This document shows positions 9,961 through 22,100 of a stretch of 64,000 nt of DNA, in pieces (the first letter of the stretch is position 1; each line of letters begins with the position of its first letter). Under the pieces are notes generated by a model, which did not search any database, was not told the DNA's origin, and was given only the letters and a program-made list of their open reading frames with translations. Position numbers and translations under genes: made by a program. This stretch comes from Sanguinoderma infundibulare (Eukaryota; Basidiomycota; Agaricomycetes; Polyporales; Polyporaceae), in the NCBI GenBank assembly GCA_032821775.1, contig JAVLRN010000006.1, positions 1,984,001 through 2,048,000 of the forward strand. Direction: 5' to 3'.

Positions 9961-12900
9961 ATGTCGACGTCAATTGACCCCTATCCTGATGCTCCTCGTT
10001 CCACATCCACCATATCCTCCGCCATGACCGGCTTCGATCCCTCAACCGCACTAGCCCAGTGCGCTGCAACTATTCGGGACTCCGAAAAGCGCAAGAAGTT
10101 CCTAGAGAAATGGAACACGGGGGTGAGTTTTTTCGAGTAGATTTGTTTATGAAAGCACTAACCATAATTCGAGGTCGAGCGACGCACGAACACCTGGGAA
10201 AAGAGCCGCGAAAGTCAGTCAAAAGATCCCCGTCAGCTAGCCTGGACAGCACACATCACCGCATACCTCACCGCGACCTATGAGGCCTCCCGCTCTGCGG
10301 TCGACGGTGAACTCACTGTGGCGCTTGACCCACGGTGGCCCCTCTATGGCCCGAAGTTCGACCCGCCAACGTACCTTGAGAAGAGCATCAGAAACCCGAC
10401 CGCAGACGTGGTCCCTGAAGAGACGTACTTGAAGCCCGTATATGCTGTCCACCAGGTCCACTACAAGATGCTCCGACGCTGCCCAAATTGCGGCGCCACC
10501 GGCAAGAAGGTCCAGTATAATGGCTGGAGCGCCACTGGGCCCCGAGAAATCCACGGTGTTATGCGAGAGGAGATGGCAATCGGAATTCAGGTGCGCTGCC
10601 AACATTGCGAGCAGAGGTTCTCCAAAAAGGCGTCCGGGAAAGAGGAGGGGTCGTACTGTTTCTCCACGACGAGCCCGAAATTCTGGGAAGGATATGAGTA
10701 TTGGGAGCTTCCGAGTAAGTCGCCTCTCATACGCAGCGGGAGAGGCACTATTTATCATCGGCACGTCTAATTGGACTCACCGTTGTGCACAGAACATCTT
10801 CCCATTTTTTTCAGCCGTTCAGGGGTTTCTTCTGACCTCTTCCGGCTCATCGTAGAGCTACGAATCTCCCTTACGTCCGGAGGGTTGGTGGAGCACATCA
10901 GGCGTAAGTGCTTTTGTTGTCCGCGCACTGCGTCTTGATCCAACTGACGTGACCTATTACAGAATTACATTTAGAAGAATACCACCGGGAGCAATATGAG
11001 TATCTTACCGACGTCCGTGGACGAATGAACCGGTCGTTGCTGCGAATCGACCCGAAAAAGCCCACGCTAACTCGCTATTCGAAGCCTATTGTCGACAAAG
11101 TGGGTAAAATGACGAGTGGGTATGACAACCGGTCGATTTCCGACCAGACAATATCGGAGATCTATTTGAAGTACTGCCAGAAGACCAGGATTAACGAGTC
11201 GGAGGAAAACGTCAGGTCGCAGACTGGTGGGTGCTGATGGACGCCTTCTCACGGTCGATGTACGTGTACGGTTGCTGACCGTTTTGGTGCCCGTCGGCAG
11301 CGGTTGCTCTCTCCCTCGACAACACCTTCCGCTCCGCATACAAGGCCACCCTCGTCGACAAAAGCAAGTCCCACGTCAAGATCCTCAAGGGCGGCATCGT
11401 GAACTCCCTCAATGAGGGCGGCCTAACCATGGGCTGGGTACGTTTACCGGGCCCTCTCTAACCTCGACTGTCAGACTAACCCCCCGGCTGCAATACAGCG
11501 GTTAAGCATGTCTCAAGCCCTCGAAGAAGCCAAGGAGCTCATGTCTGGAATACGACAACGCCACAACGTCCAGCAAGTGGCGCAGCCGCTGGTCCTCACG
11601 GTCGACAACTGCTGCTTCGTCAAGAATATGGTCTCGGAGGTCTACCCAGAAGTCGATGTTCGCCTCGACGTCTTTCATTTTTCAATGCGGTGAGTCTCGA
11701 AGCTCTGAAAGATGTCTGCGCAAAGTTGCCTGCACCTCCTCACTCTCGATGAGGTGCTTGTCGAGAACGTCGAGGATGTCCTCGCAGATCTTGGCGAGTT
11801 CGCTCTCAGTCGTCTCCCGGTGGTCACCGCAGTAGGCAGAGTGTGTGCTAATTTTTCACCAACAGCTACTCAATCTGTATCATCGGAGGGACAAGGAGTC
11901 CTCATCGTGGAGCGGTCACAAACGACATCATCGATGCAATCCTCAAGTCGCGCGCCATCAATGGGCGTCCTGCAGTCCACCGGTCGAAGGAGGACCAGGA
12001 GGAACGTCTGGAGAAAGCGTACAGGAAATGGGTCAACTTCGGAGGTGTTTGGAGTGCCGCGGCTGAGAAGGTCCGTCGTGTCCAGTGTTTTCGTTCGTCC
12101 CTTTCGCTGACCCCCACCAGACCCATCAAAACCAGCTCGAGCACGTTCGGAAGGGGTGTTTGACCCGCCCTCGGGACGACGTCCCTATGGACGGCAGCCG
12201 TATTGAAGGGTCGCACAAGGGCTGGAACGATCTCATGCGTTCCTACCCGAGCGGCCTGGAGATGATGGTTGCCCTAGGCCACGACCACGTTCACCGGCGC
12301 AACACACGGATCGCGCACTCAAATGGCGTCGATCCAACCTCATTCCTGGCTCTTACGCACGGCTCACACCACACCCATCTAATCAACGCGTCCGCAAAGC
12401 TCTGGAACGACCTCGTCGACGGCTTCAAAAAACGGCAAACCCTCCCAGCAAACATCACCCATGTCCCCATATTCAACCCCCCCGACACTGGCGAGCACTT
12501 CGGGCTCGTCGAGATGAGCCTGGAGACCGCCGCTCAATACTCGTTCGCGTCAATTAAGGACGAGCCGGACGACGAGCTGAATCTCTCGGCGCTCGACCTG
12601 CTCGACCCCTCCAACGTTCTCGAGGAGATCGGGGTCGACCCGACGTTGGCTCACACCTTGCCGCACCAGCGCAGCAGTACGCCTCCCGACCTATCAAGCC
12701 CTGAAGTCCCAACTGCAGGCGCAACGGGGAAGGGCGTTTTGCACGACTCGGATCAGGTAAGTACTCACTTGAACAGTTCTGCTATCCGCCCATCATCCAG
12801 TCTCAGTCGACGAGCTCGGGCTATGACATCAGTCCTTCCACAGGAACTGACGTCATGCTGCAGAACCAGACGGTTGGCCTCAAGCGACCTCGTCAAGACG

Positions 12901-14554
12901 AATCGGACGACAAAGAGGTCGAGGAGATCGAGGAGATTGAGGAGCCCCCGCCCACTCCATGGATTGACCCCTCCTCAGACACTGACATCCCCTACGAGGC
13001 GATCGACGACGACATCTCTGTGTACACGCCATTTGCATCCGCGTCCACCACGACCATCACCAAGGCCTCGGCACCAAGTGCGTCCTCCACCAGCGCGTCC
13101 CTCGCCCTCACGCGGACTGCAGCAGGACCCGACACTGACGCTACGCGTGCACCACGACCTGCGCGTGCACCACGACCTGACGGCAATGGAGAAGCGCAAG
13201 CACCTTCGACGACACCGACGGGCAACACCGGCGAGGACCGTCCGCCCAAGAAGAAGCCGCGGCTTCACGTCGCCGGCACACCCGCTCAACCAAGGCGAAT
13301 CAAGGCGACAGCGACGCCAGCGGCCTCCAACAAGCCTCCCCCACAGGCCAATCAGGCGGCGGCGGTCGGTGCTCGCGCGAGCACCTTCTTCGCTCCACGC
13401 GCGGCGCTCACAGCTCCCACTGACGAGCCCGTCCTCCCGCAACCTGTCATCACCGGCCTTACCCGCTCTCAGAAGCTCTTCTCGATCGTCACCGGTGTGG
13501 ACTCGCGCGTCCTCGATTTCCCCGACAACACAACCTACAGCGAATTCAGCCTCTTCCTCGAACTGCGCGAGACCCACAAGTGGGCGACCTTCCGGATGAC
13601 CCCATACCATTTTGTTTGCGCCGCCTCCACATACAACGCCGCCATCATCGACCGCAAATGCCGCGACAAGCAAGACTACCCCCTCAGGAGCCCGAGCGCC
13701 ATCCTCAAGAAACTCTCCAGCGTGGAGACAAAGGTATTCAGTTGCGTTCGTGACAACGATTTTCGTTGTAAGTCGCGGCGTTTCTTTAACAACCAAATTT
13801 TTTACTCATCATTTTCTCTGCAGCGCGCTCGGGCGACCCCAACTTCTGGAAGCGCCCCGCGAACGCGGTCTCTCTCGGCTCGAAGTTCGACGACATGCTT
13901 AAAAACCTGGGCAAGAACAAGGGGGTATGTGCCGCTCGATTGTTGGCGGGCGAGTGCCCGGGGAACGCGTACTTACATAGCCTTTGTCTGCAGCGCAAGG
14001 TCCACGTCTGCGGTCGCTGCAAGTCCCTAATGTATCCTGAGCACAAGAAGAGCTCCCAAAACCACCCGAGGAACGTCTGCCGTGACGGCGTGCGGCAGTC
14101 GGCGCAAGAAGTGGATGACGTCGTCATCAACGGGGAGCGCCGCAAGATCGTCGAGCAGCCCCCGCCCTACCCTCAGCCTGAGGGCGTCTTCACGGACGGC
14201 AGGAAGTTCAATGTCGGGCCCTTCATGGCGGCGGTCCACGGGCTCTACCAGCGCCTTGTCGTCGAGGATGGTGTGTTCGGCGTGCTCGCGATGGAGGACT
14301 TCGCGTTCGCGGTGCTCGTGATGGAGGACTTCGCGTTCGCGGCGCTCGTGATGGAGAGGTTGATAATTGTTCCAGGACTGGACAGTCGCCCCACCAAGGC
14401 ACTGTTCAGGCTCTTCCACGGCTTGGAGCTGGACATTGGGAGGACCGACGCGAGGCTGGATTCGTACAACGGCGAGCGCTGCGTGCGCATCGACTGCCTG
14501 GAGGAGCCTTCGCTTGTGCCGTTCACGATGGGGGGCGACGATGAGCAGATGTAG
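9961..14554 (+). CDS. Large zinc-finger DDE transposase-like protein (possibly domesticated)
   Basis: Eleven exons: 9961-10122, 10174-10714, 10793-10903, 10963-11226, 11301-11437, 11499-11689, 11866-12070, 12121-12756, 12801-13767, 13824-13924, 13994-14554. All join in phase into 1291 aa with no stop or frameshift. Order: a CX2C...CX2C zinc motif (CPNCG at about 157, RCQHCEQRF); an RNase H-like core with LDNTF (Asp about 366), TVDNCC (Asp about 441), LDVFHF (Asp about 462) and MDGSRIEGSHKGW (Glu about 566). Then comes a long disordered acidic/Pro-Ala region with PKKKPRL as a likely nuclear signal, a conserved C-terminal block (ITGLTRSQKLFS, FWKRPANAVSLGS) and a second cysteine motif (VCGRCKSLMYPEH...NHPRNVC). 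I recognise this as one of the multicopy transposase-related families of agaricomycetes, unlike classic KDZ proteins. The catalytic assignment is inference; it could be an active element or a host gene. Confidence 0.72.
14282..14356 (+). repeat. 30-bp in-frame tandem repeat, 2.5 copies
   Basis: Two and a half copies of a 30-base unit (GTGCTCGTGATGGAGGACTT then CGCGTTCGCG) in the last exon of the transposase-like gene. It encodes repeated MEDFAFA(V/A)LV decapeptides. The first two copies differ at one base, so the duplication is recent or kept homogeneous. Confidence 0.85.
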
Positions 14555-15119
14555 GCGGGTGGGAGGACTGGCGTTGACCAGGTGCCTCTCTCGCTGCGTG
14601 GTGACATCGGCGACGATCCGAAGAAGGGATCCACGATAGTTGAGCTGCGGTCGTTGGCGTCGCGCTGCGCGCATCTCTTCTGTTCTGTCTGTTTGTGGAC
14701 GCTGAAAGCTCAAAGCATCTTGATACTTGTACTATAACTACACGCTAGCTACGACATGTATGTTTTTGCGGTCACCTACGAAATCCGAATGCGAAATTGC
14801 CTGCTATCTACACGAGAACGTCCTGCGTGCGCGGGAGGAGGAGGACTTGTTAACCTCGCGACGCCCTTCGCGTTTGGTCGCTCGGTAGGCGCCCGTAGTG
14901 TTTGTTTGGCCCATGGGCGCCTCTGGGTTAGGGTTAGCTTTGGTCTTTGGTCTGGGGTACCAAACCGGGACCAATCCGCGACCAAGACCAATCCCTCCTT
15001 GTAATCTGGCATCTCCCAGACGCGAGGCGTGTTTACATAACTTGACCTTGACCTTCCCCCACTGCAGTCCGCTGCAACCTGTTACGCCTCCTCCTAGCTT
15101 TCCAGCACGTCAGAAAACG
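14555..15119. promoter_or_regulatory. Upstream region of sos7 with telomere-like motif and inverted repeat
   Basis: About 565 bases. GGGTTAGGGTTAG (14925-14937) is two telomere-type TTAGGG units, about 185 bases before the sos7 start. Directly after it, two TTTGGTC units (14938-14952) face GACCAA units (14970-14995), forming an imperfect inverted repeat. No gene is seen. Confidence 0.45.
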
Positions 15120-16469
15120 ATGCCTTCTGCAGCGATGGATATCGACAACTCCGGAAGGCTCGACGCCGCCCGCGCATTACAAGCTAAGGTCGAAGCTGCG
15201 ACACTGAATATCGTCGACGACCAGACTCGCTTCGATACCCTCCAGAGCACGCTCGCCAAGGACCCCGGGCTCATATCTGAGGGAGTCGCTGGAACGACGG
15301 ACCCTGCCATCGTCGCAGCCGAGGTCGCGTCGCAAATTGTGCGTCTCATCTTGTTTCGAGCTTTTCTTGCGCTCACCTCGCGGACGCAACTCCGGGACAT
15401 TTGATAGTCCTTTCTGCGAAACCTCAAGTTCCAGTATCTGGAGCAAAAGGCGAAGGACCAGTACGTGAAGACCATTGTCAGTGACGAGGCCCCGAACATC
15501 AACGCGGACGACAACGAACTGCTCCGGATCGAGAACGACAAGAAGAAGGAGGTTCTGACGGCTGCAAAGGCGCGGCTCGCGGAGAAGTACAGTGACGTCC
15601 GCACGCTTGCACCACTCGTCGAGCAAGGTGAGTTTCATTGCTTTTAGCCCCGAACCACACGTTGCGCGTCGTCACTATGATCTCGTCGGTTGTCTGCCTC
15701 CCCCGCCACCTTCCGTTGCATTGCCTTCCATCCTCAAGTTGCGAGCATCCTGACGCACCTCTCTGCCCATTTGAAGACTACAACAAAGCTCGGGCCCTCA
15801 GTCAAGAGGCCGCCACGCTCGCCAGCAAGATCCTCGATGCGCGTCTTACCCTCACCCGTCTGCGCCAGGCGCATCCGCATCCCCGCCTGACAATCCCCGC
15901 CGCAAACGCCCAGCTCGACGCGCAGGTCGAGGAGATGCAGGCTCTCGACGACGAGTTGCAGCAGGTGAATGCGCAGGTCGACGAGGTCAAGGAGAAGGTC
16001 AAGGCAGGGGCACGCGAGGTCGAGCGGTTGCGTGTCGAGCGGGCTGACCTGGAGAGGACGGTCAGCGCGGGGCAGAAGGAGGTGCAGGACGGGCGGGTCG
16101 TGGGGCTGTATGACTGGTGCGTTCGTCAACTATTCTCCCTGTGGATGAGTTTTGACTGGTCTGCTTTCTTCTGCTCCTAGGTATACGGCCGCCCTTGCTC
16201 TCCATCGCTCGCTGTTGTCTCTCGAGTCTGCCCACTCGGAGTCGGAGAACGAGCTCCATCTCACGTACGACGTCACCCCCAACGGCTCGACGGAGCGCCG
16301 ACAGATCTTCATCAAGCTCTTGTTCGTGCCCAACTCCAGGCAGCTGGCTGATGCACAGGTTGAGGGCTTGGTGGAGGATGTCGAGGAGGTTGTAGGTGCG
16401 CACATGCAGGCGAATGACGTACCCCGACTGATTGCAGCCATCCTTGCGCGAGCACGAGCTGGGGCGTGA
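15120..16469 (+). CDS. sos7: Kinetochore protein Sos7-like
   Basis: Exons 15120-15338, 15408-15627, 15777-16116 and 16181-16469 join in phase to 355 aa. Residues about 74-150 (FLRNLKFQYLEQKAKDQYV, TIVSDEAPNI) match the conserved coiled-coil domain of Sos7, the fission yeast partner of Spc7 (KNL1) related to Kre28/Zwint. It links the KNL1 scaffold to the rest of the outer kinetochore. The middle (about 160-260) is strongly coiled coil (QVEEMQALDDELQQVNAQVDE, EVERLRVERADLE). The C-terminal part (residues about 265-355) has a compact globular look (ENELHLTYDV, RRQIFIKLLFVPNSRQL). A second ATG at 15135 is an alternative start. The identification rests on the LKFQYLEQ block and overall architecture. 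Confidence 0.82.
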
Positions 16470-17589
16470 TTGCTCTTTGTCATTTTCTTTGTTGTGCTTG
16501 ATATCTGTGTATCTGTATCCGTATCGATATCGTTGTCGTTCACTGTATCATATCTCGTCGCGTTGCTTCGCTCAGGGTATCCAATGTGTCTCGCACTGGA
16601 ACGACGTAATGGATGGAACAAAACTGCATTGGTAATGGCTAAGTACAGTCACATGTATGCAATACATGACAAGGTATAGAGAGCACGGAAGGGTGTAGGG
16701 CGAGCAAAAACCATGACAAGCTCCATGCGTACCGAAGCCAGCATATCTCAAGTCGCCCATCCAGCCGTTGATTAGACGGCGGATGCCATTCGTATTGGCG
16801 CTTCACCAGAACCGATGCAGGGTGGATGCGTAGAGCACTGCTCGGGCAGAAAGACGCCAGGTGAGAGGAAATTGTAGAACGGCAGGAACAGACGTCGGAG
16901 GCAGGAATTAGCAAAGAGAATATCGCATTGCTCTATTCGGGAGGAACCTCAGGAAAGGGGAGTTGAAAGAGCTGCAATGGCCGTCACAAAAAATCCCAAC
17001 GCCTAATATAGTCTTTGAAGCGCTGGACATAACAAGCGCAAACAGGGAGCAGGCTGTGGCTTCCTGCAACTCGCCTCGATGTCGACACCCCCGGGTCCGT
17101 TGAATTCGTACCAGTACCGCTCGCCCATAGCCATTTACACAGCATGGCAGAAACCTCAGCTGGAGGACTTTTCAACCCGTCGGGCCAAATGCCTCTCCCC
17201 GACATCTTGAATTGTCGCTCCAACGGAATATCAGCCCACCATTGATCATGGAAAGCAGGGGCAAGGTTTGCACTTACTACCCTCACGATGCCAGAAACAT
17301 TACTTATTAGTCTGTCGTTTTTTAGTTCCCCTGATTTGAGAGCTATAAGTTGGACGAGGCGTCCTGAATTCAATCTTCCACCGCTTGTCTTAGCTGGTTC
17401 CGTCACAGCTGAAGACGCTTTTGACGCTGCTTACAAAGTTAGCGAGCGACGTGAACGAGATGATGAACAGGTCCTGTCCAGTCAATCGAGTGACCCTGGA
17501 ATCCTTGCTGCCATCTTCGCTTTAGTCCCGAGGTCTCTCGACCATCGCCTGCGCATTTAGCGCAGGTCGCAGCTGCGTATTCTATACCT
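16470..17589. other. Intergenic region, no supported gene
   Basis: About 1.1 kb. Minus-strand 17406-16984 (140 codons) and plus-strand 17288-17560 (90 codons) are open but have no domain and no splice partner. The plus-strand segment could be a decayed upstream part of the F-box-like pseudogene that follows. Otherwise nothing is seen. Confidence 0.4.
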
Positions 17590-18431
17590 CATCATTTCCG
17601 AAATGCCCTCTTCCTCGCTTGCAACGACTCATGCTCAAAGAGTCACTTGGGATGAACCTGATACAGGCCACACGAGCGTTCCGAGACATCCTTCTATCGC
17701 ATGTGTCTTTCCCGGAAAGCTGCGTTGTGCAACTGAACGAAGTTCTCATTTTGGATCTGGACAAACTCGCAGCAATCGTAAAAACGACATGGAACCCTCC
17801 GAATATGCTACTTCGAATTCCCGTCGGCGGGTGTTCGTCCAAGCCTTCAACGCTCCCCATAAACAATACGCATCCTTTTCGCTCCAGGACACCGGTATAC
17901 CGATTGACTCGCATCGAGGAATTCAAAGTTTCACCAACCTCACGCCATCTTCCAGCCTTGCAGCCCTGTCCCTCTTTTCGGACCTCCAGGAGCTTTGGAT
18001 ATGTCCCGAAACGGACGCCATCCTCTTCCAAGGACACGCGGCTAGCCGTTTCTTTCCCCGTTTCCTGCGTCCTAAACCGCTCATCGTCCATCGCCGGGGC
18101 GACGACTCCGTATCCGGGCACCAGATACTGAACACGCTGGAAGCACCCATTTTTCAAACGGCGAAGCTCGCCCTCGCTCGCCCCGACCTCACGACGCTCA
18201 CGCGGCTCGTTGGTTGACGAAGGGTACGTGCGCGAGCTGGCCCGGTCGCGGGCTGCCGCGGGCCACCCTCTTCATTGCCTCATCATCGGACGTCCGTATC
18301 AAATTCCGTACAGTTTGAGCGAGTACGACGCCGACGGGAACGCGGAAGATTGGACGTCGCAGCTGTCGGCGAACTGCTTGGATGGTCCAGATAAAGCCGA
18401 CTGGTATTCGTGGGGATGGTGCAAGTGGTGA
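17590..18431 (+). pseudogene. Frameshifted F-box/LRR-like gene remnant
   Basis: Three consecutive stretches in alternating frames look like one leucine-rich F-box-family C-terminus. The first (about 17590-17810) has PLPRLQRLMLKES and LLSHVSFPESC. The second (about 17805-18215) has VFVQAFNAPHKQYASFSLQD, LSLFSDLQELWICPE and LTTLTRLV. The third (18210-18431) has DEGYVRELARSRAAAGHPLH and ends WYSWGWCKW. The frame changes near 17800-17830 with no splice signals. It changes again at about 18208-18216, where TTGGTTGA looks like a 4-base GTTG duplication: without it the sequence reads LV-DEGYV without a break. No F-box itself is seen in frame upstream. I infer a decayed paralogue of the local F-box family; a poorly understood spliced gene is the alternative. 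Confidence 0.5.
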
Positions 18432-19188
18432 GTGGACGTGATTTTGAGAGATCAGGATTACCGACTGATTCGACATATATAACAGTTTTCAGGGTTACAA
18501 AGACAGCGATAGAAAGCCATAGAAACAGGCAATGTTGGAAGCCATGCCCGGCGCCGCGGATACTAGTAATGCACGCATTCCTGATGGTCTCTGCAATCTG
18601 TACGAGCAACGTCTTCTCGAGGTAATAACGGCTACGGCACGAGGTCTTCATGAACTTCCACAGAACGCCGTGCGAGTCGGCAGTCCGGCGAGGGCCCGAG
18701 GGGTTGCGTCGACATTGTGTCATTTTTCGATGCGTTGAGCTCGAGCTCGAGAGCTTGAGCATGCTTGAGCGCTTGAGCGCCAGAGCTTGGACACCAAGGG
18801 TTTGTTGGCGCCCATGCATAGACGACGACGGCTGCTTGCTGCTTGAGTTGAGCTTGAAACCTAATGGAACGGGTACCAAGACCAAGCTACGTATCCGCAT
18901 TCGAAGGACGCTTAATCACTCGCCCATGCTCCAATATTTGAAACAGAAAGAGAGGGATATATTCCGACCTAATGGTATCTAACACGGAGCAATATTACGG
19001 GGTTTACATACATTGGTATCACCTTCATCGCACCTTCAATCCGGTGACGGCGGTCGCGTAAGTATATACAGGGGTAGAATCCCGCACTGGAATCAACAGC
19101 GGCTGGCCCAAACGGGACATAGACGGATGATAGGAAGCACTGGGCATGGCGGGGGGAAGGGACATGACGAGAGCTGCGCAGTCCGCCA
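18432..19188. other. Intergenic region with GCTTGAGC repeats
   Basis: About 760 bases between the pseudogene and the 3' end of the ELMO gene. At 18735-18785 there is a cluster of GAGCTCGAGCTCGAG and GCTTGAGC units, with more GCTTGAG copies near 18840. No gene is seen. Confidence 0.45.
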
Positions 19189-22100
19189 TCATGCCTGCGG
19201 GTCATAGGACAGGTCCGAGAAGAAGAAATCGCTGTTGCTCGGCGGCGCGCCCGCCACCAGTCCGCTCGGTATCTCGACTTTCTCGCCAGAGAGGTCTGCC
19301 GAAGTCCACCAAACCAGTCAGTACCAGCGCATAATGCCCGCAGCAAGAAGACGACGGGACGAGACGACGACGACGACGAACCAAGCAGCTTGATCTTGAG
19401 CCCAATCTCCGTCAGCGCACTCACGAACTGCTCCGTCTCCTGCGACGCCACGTGTCCGCCGTCTCGCCGGAGCATATTCAGTCCATCCGTCCAGTCCGCC
19501 CAGCGCGCCTGGTCCGGCGCGATTTGATCCGCGAGCGACCCGCCGCTGGTGCTGAGGAGCGAGAACGACAGGCTGGATGCGAGCAGGGGCGAACTCGCTC
19601 CCAGCGGGACGTCGGCCTGGTCGCCACGGATGTGCGGGAAGGGTGCGCAGGTGCCCGTCGCGACCTCGCTGATCATGGCGATCTCGATGTGGTCGGGGAG
19701 GTCTTCCAGCCCTTTGCGGACGGGGAACTTGACGGCACTGTCAACAAAGCGGAGCTGCTTCAAGCCGGCGTCCTACAGCGACACATGGAGTGAGCAAACA
19801 AGTGTCGCGTGCTGAGTATGACTGGCGTTCGCGTACCAGTCGGAGGAATCTCCACGGCCGTGTGGGCCGCTTAAGCGTATCTCGAGGGACGGTAGTCACC
19901 AAAGGGATGCCGTTCATGAACCAAGCCCCTTCGAGCAAACAGTGGATGCGCTGCAGGCGGACGAACTCGAACGATTCCTTGTACAGTTTCGCACGGAGGT
20001 TACTAAAAGGGCGTGGATCGTTAAGACGGCTGGCTACGTCAGGAGGCGTCGACGATGGTACGCACCGGATGGGGGGTTTGCTCATGATGTCGTCCTCCAT
20101 CTCGAGCTCTTGCATCTGGCGGTCGCGGACAGCCCGGTACTCGCACTCGAGGAACTCCTGCTCGACCTCATGCCATGGCCGAATGTTCTCCCTCTTGAGC
20201 GCCACCTTGACTCTGGACACACACGCAAGTAAGCCATCCACCATCCGCGAATCAGCACAGGAGCAGAACACAGAAGAATACGGAGACAATAACGAAGGAC
20301 GACGAGCAGAAGTAGAAGAAGGTAGAATACGCACTGGCTTCTGGTCAGCGCGACGAGCCGAGGGAAGTCCCCTTTAGACGACCCGCTCTCGTTCCACATC
20401 CGTAAGAAGAATTGGAGGGTTAGCGAATGCACTTTAAAGAAGTTGAGGAAGAAGGGCTGGAACGTCGTCGACGTCGAGTCTGCGAAACGAACGAAGAATC
20501 AATACGCGCGGAAGCACACAAAGATCGAATGGAAATGGATGGAGACGCACATCCTGGCTCGTAAATAGCCCAGTGTTCGGACAGCAGGTCCGCCACCTCG
20601 TTCGACGCCTTTGCGATCGGACACCGCCGCTCCTCGGGTCGGCTCAGCTGTTCCTGGACGACCTTCGCCCAATAATCGGGGTCCTTCTCAACAAAGCATT
20701 TCTGAACAGCATTTCAGGCTCAGCACCTGCGGTCTCCGCCCCGGCAGGCGACCTACCAGACAGTCCAAACCAAGCACGCCTACTTCTCTGAACTCATGGC
20801 CGATGTCTTCGGTCTCGAATCCGAGCTTCCGCCACTTGAGCATCGTGACGGCGCTCTCGCGCTCCTCCTGGAGGCGGCTCGTCTCCCAGATGAACTGAAG
20901 GGCGGCGTTCTGCAGCGGCTCGAAATCGGGCTCGACCAGCGTCGTCTTCTTCCTGAACGTTACTCGCACCACGTTCGCCTGGAAGTCGAGGATGCACGAC
21001 GTGAGATCCTCGATCGTATGCGACGACATCAGGCGCTGTGAAGAGCAGGCGGGGGTGGGGTAAGCTGCGGGGCATCGGGAGCGGGCCATCGCGAGGGTAC
21101 ATGATACGCACGATGACCGCCTTGCGCACGTTCAGTCGCTCCAGCTCGGCGATGAACTCGTCCCACCGCGGATCGCTCGCGTGCGCCATGAGTGAGTTGA
21201 TTAACATCATGCTAAACCACACTCAGCCTCCTGCACACAGCGGTCAGTGGTGGACAACCGAGGAGCACGAACCTGTACAGAGCCATCGTCGTATCTGCGC
21301 TACCCAGTCGGCTCACCACCGTCTCCAACAACCGCCGTTCCTTGCGTATTTGCTCGAACACGACGTCGAACCCGTACCTGTACACTGACCCTGGCGGCGG
21401 AGATGGTGGACCTTTGCTCGAGCTCGCGGCATGGACTCCGGATGCGCTGCTTGGGTCTGCCTCCACAAGCTTCTTGAGGATTGCCGTCGCCGGGCGACAG
21501 ACGTTGATCAGCGACAGCTCGGATGATAGGATTTGCACGACCTTGAGGACGAACGAACTGTCGAGGTTTGCCCAGCCGTAGTCGAGCTCCATGAGATTCT
21601 GCATAGCAGTCAGGGCGTACTGATGTGCGAATGTCAGTCAGTTACGCTATTGCCTTGACAGAGACGGGACCGAACTGACAGCGAGGATGTTTCCGTGGGA
21701 GGAATTAATGACGTCGATGAGCTCGTGGAGGCCGTCCCGGTCGAGGAACTCCTTGGCGAACTGCTCTTCCTGCCACAAAGTTGAGTAACCTGGCACAAAG
21801 GTAATTTCAGTCGATACGTACTCGTATCAGTTTGCGCAACGATGTGAGAGCAAGGCCGAGCTTCGCGTCCCGCTGAGAGAGCTTCTCCACAATCTCGGCT
21901 GCCTCGATTGCCGGCGCATTGACGAGCCTGGACGACGAGGGAAGGAGGCGGATAGACGTAGGACGGATGTATCGCTAGATGACAAGCAGGAGGAAGAACT
22001 TACTTGAGGTTCATCTTCGCCTTGATCTTCTTCCTCATGTTGTCATTTGTAACCAGCTCGTCATTCTCGTCCCTGAGCGCATACATGGCCGATGGATCCT

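Noticed and set aside
9961..14554. Assignment of the transposase-like gene to the KDZ (Kyakuja-Dileera-Zisupton) group
   Set aside because: The VDNCC...LDVFHF...RIEGSHKGW core and zinc motifs differ from the KDZ signatures I know; only a general DDE-type call is supported.
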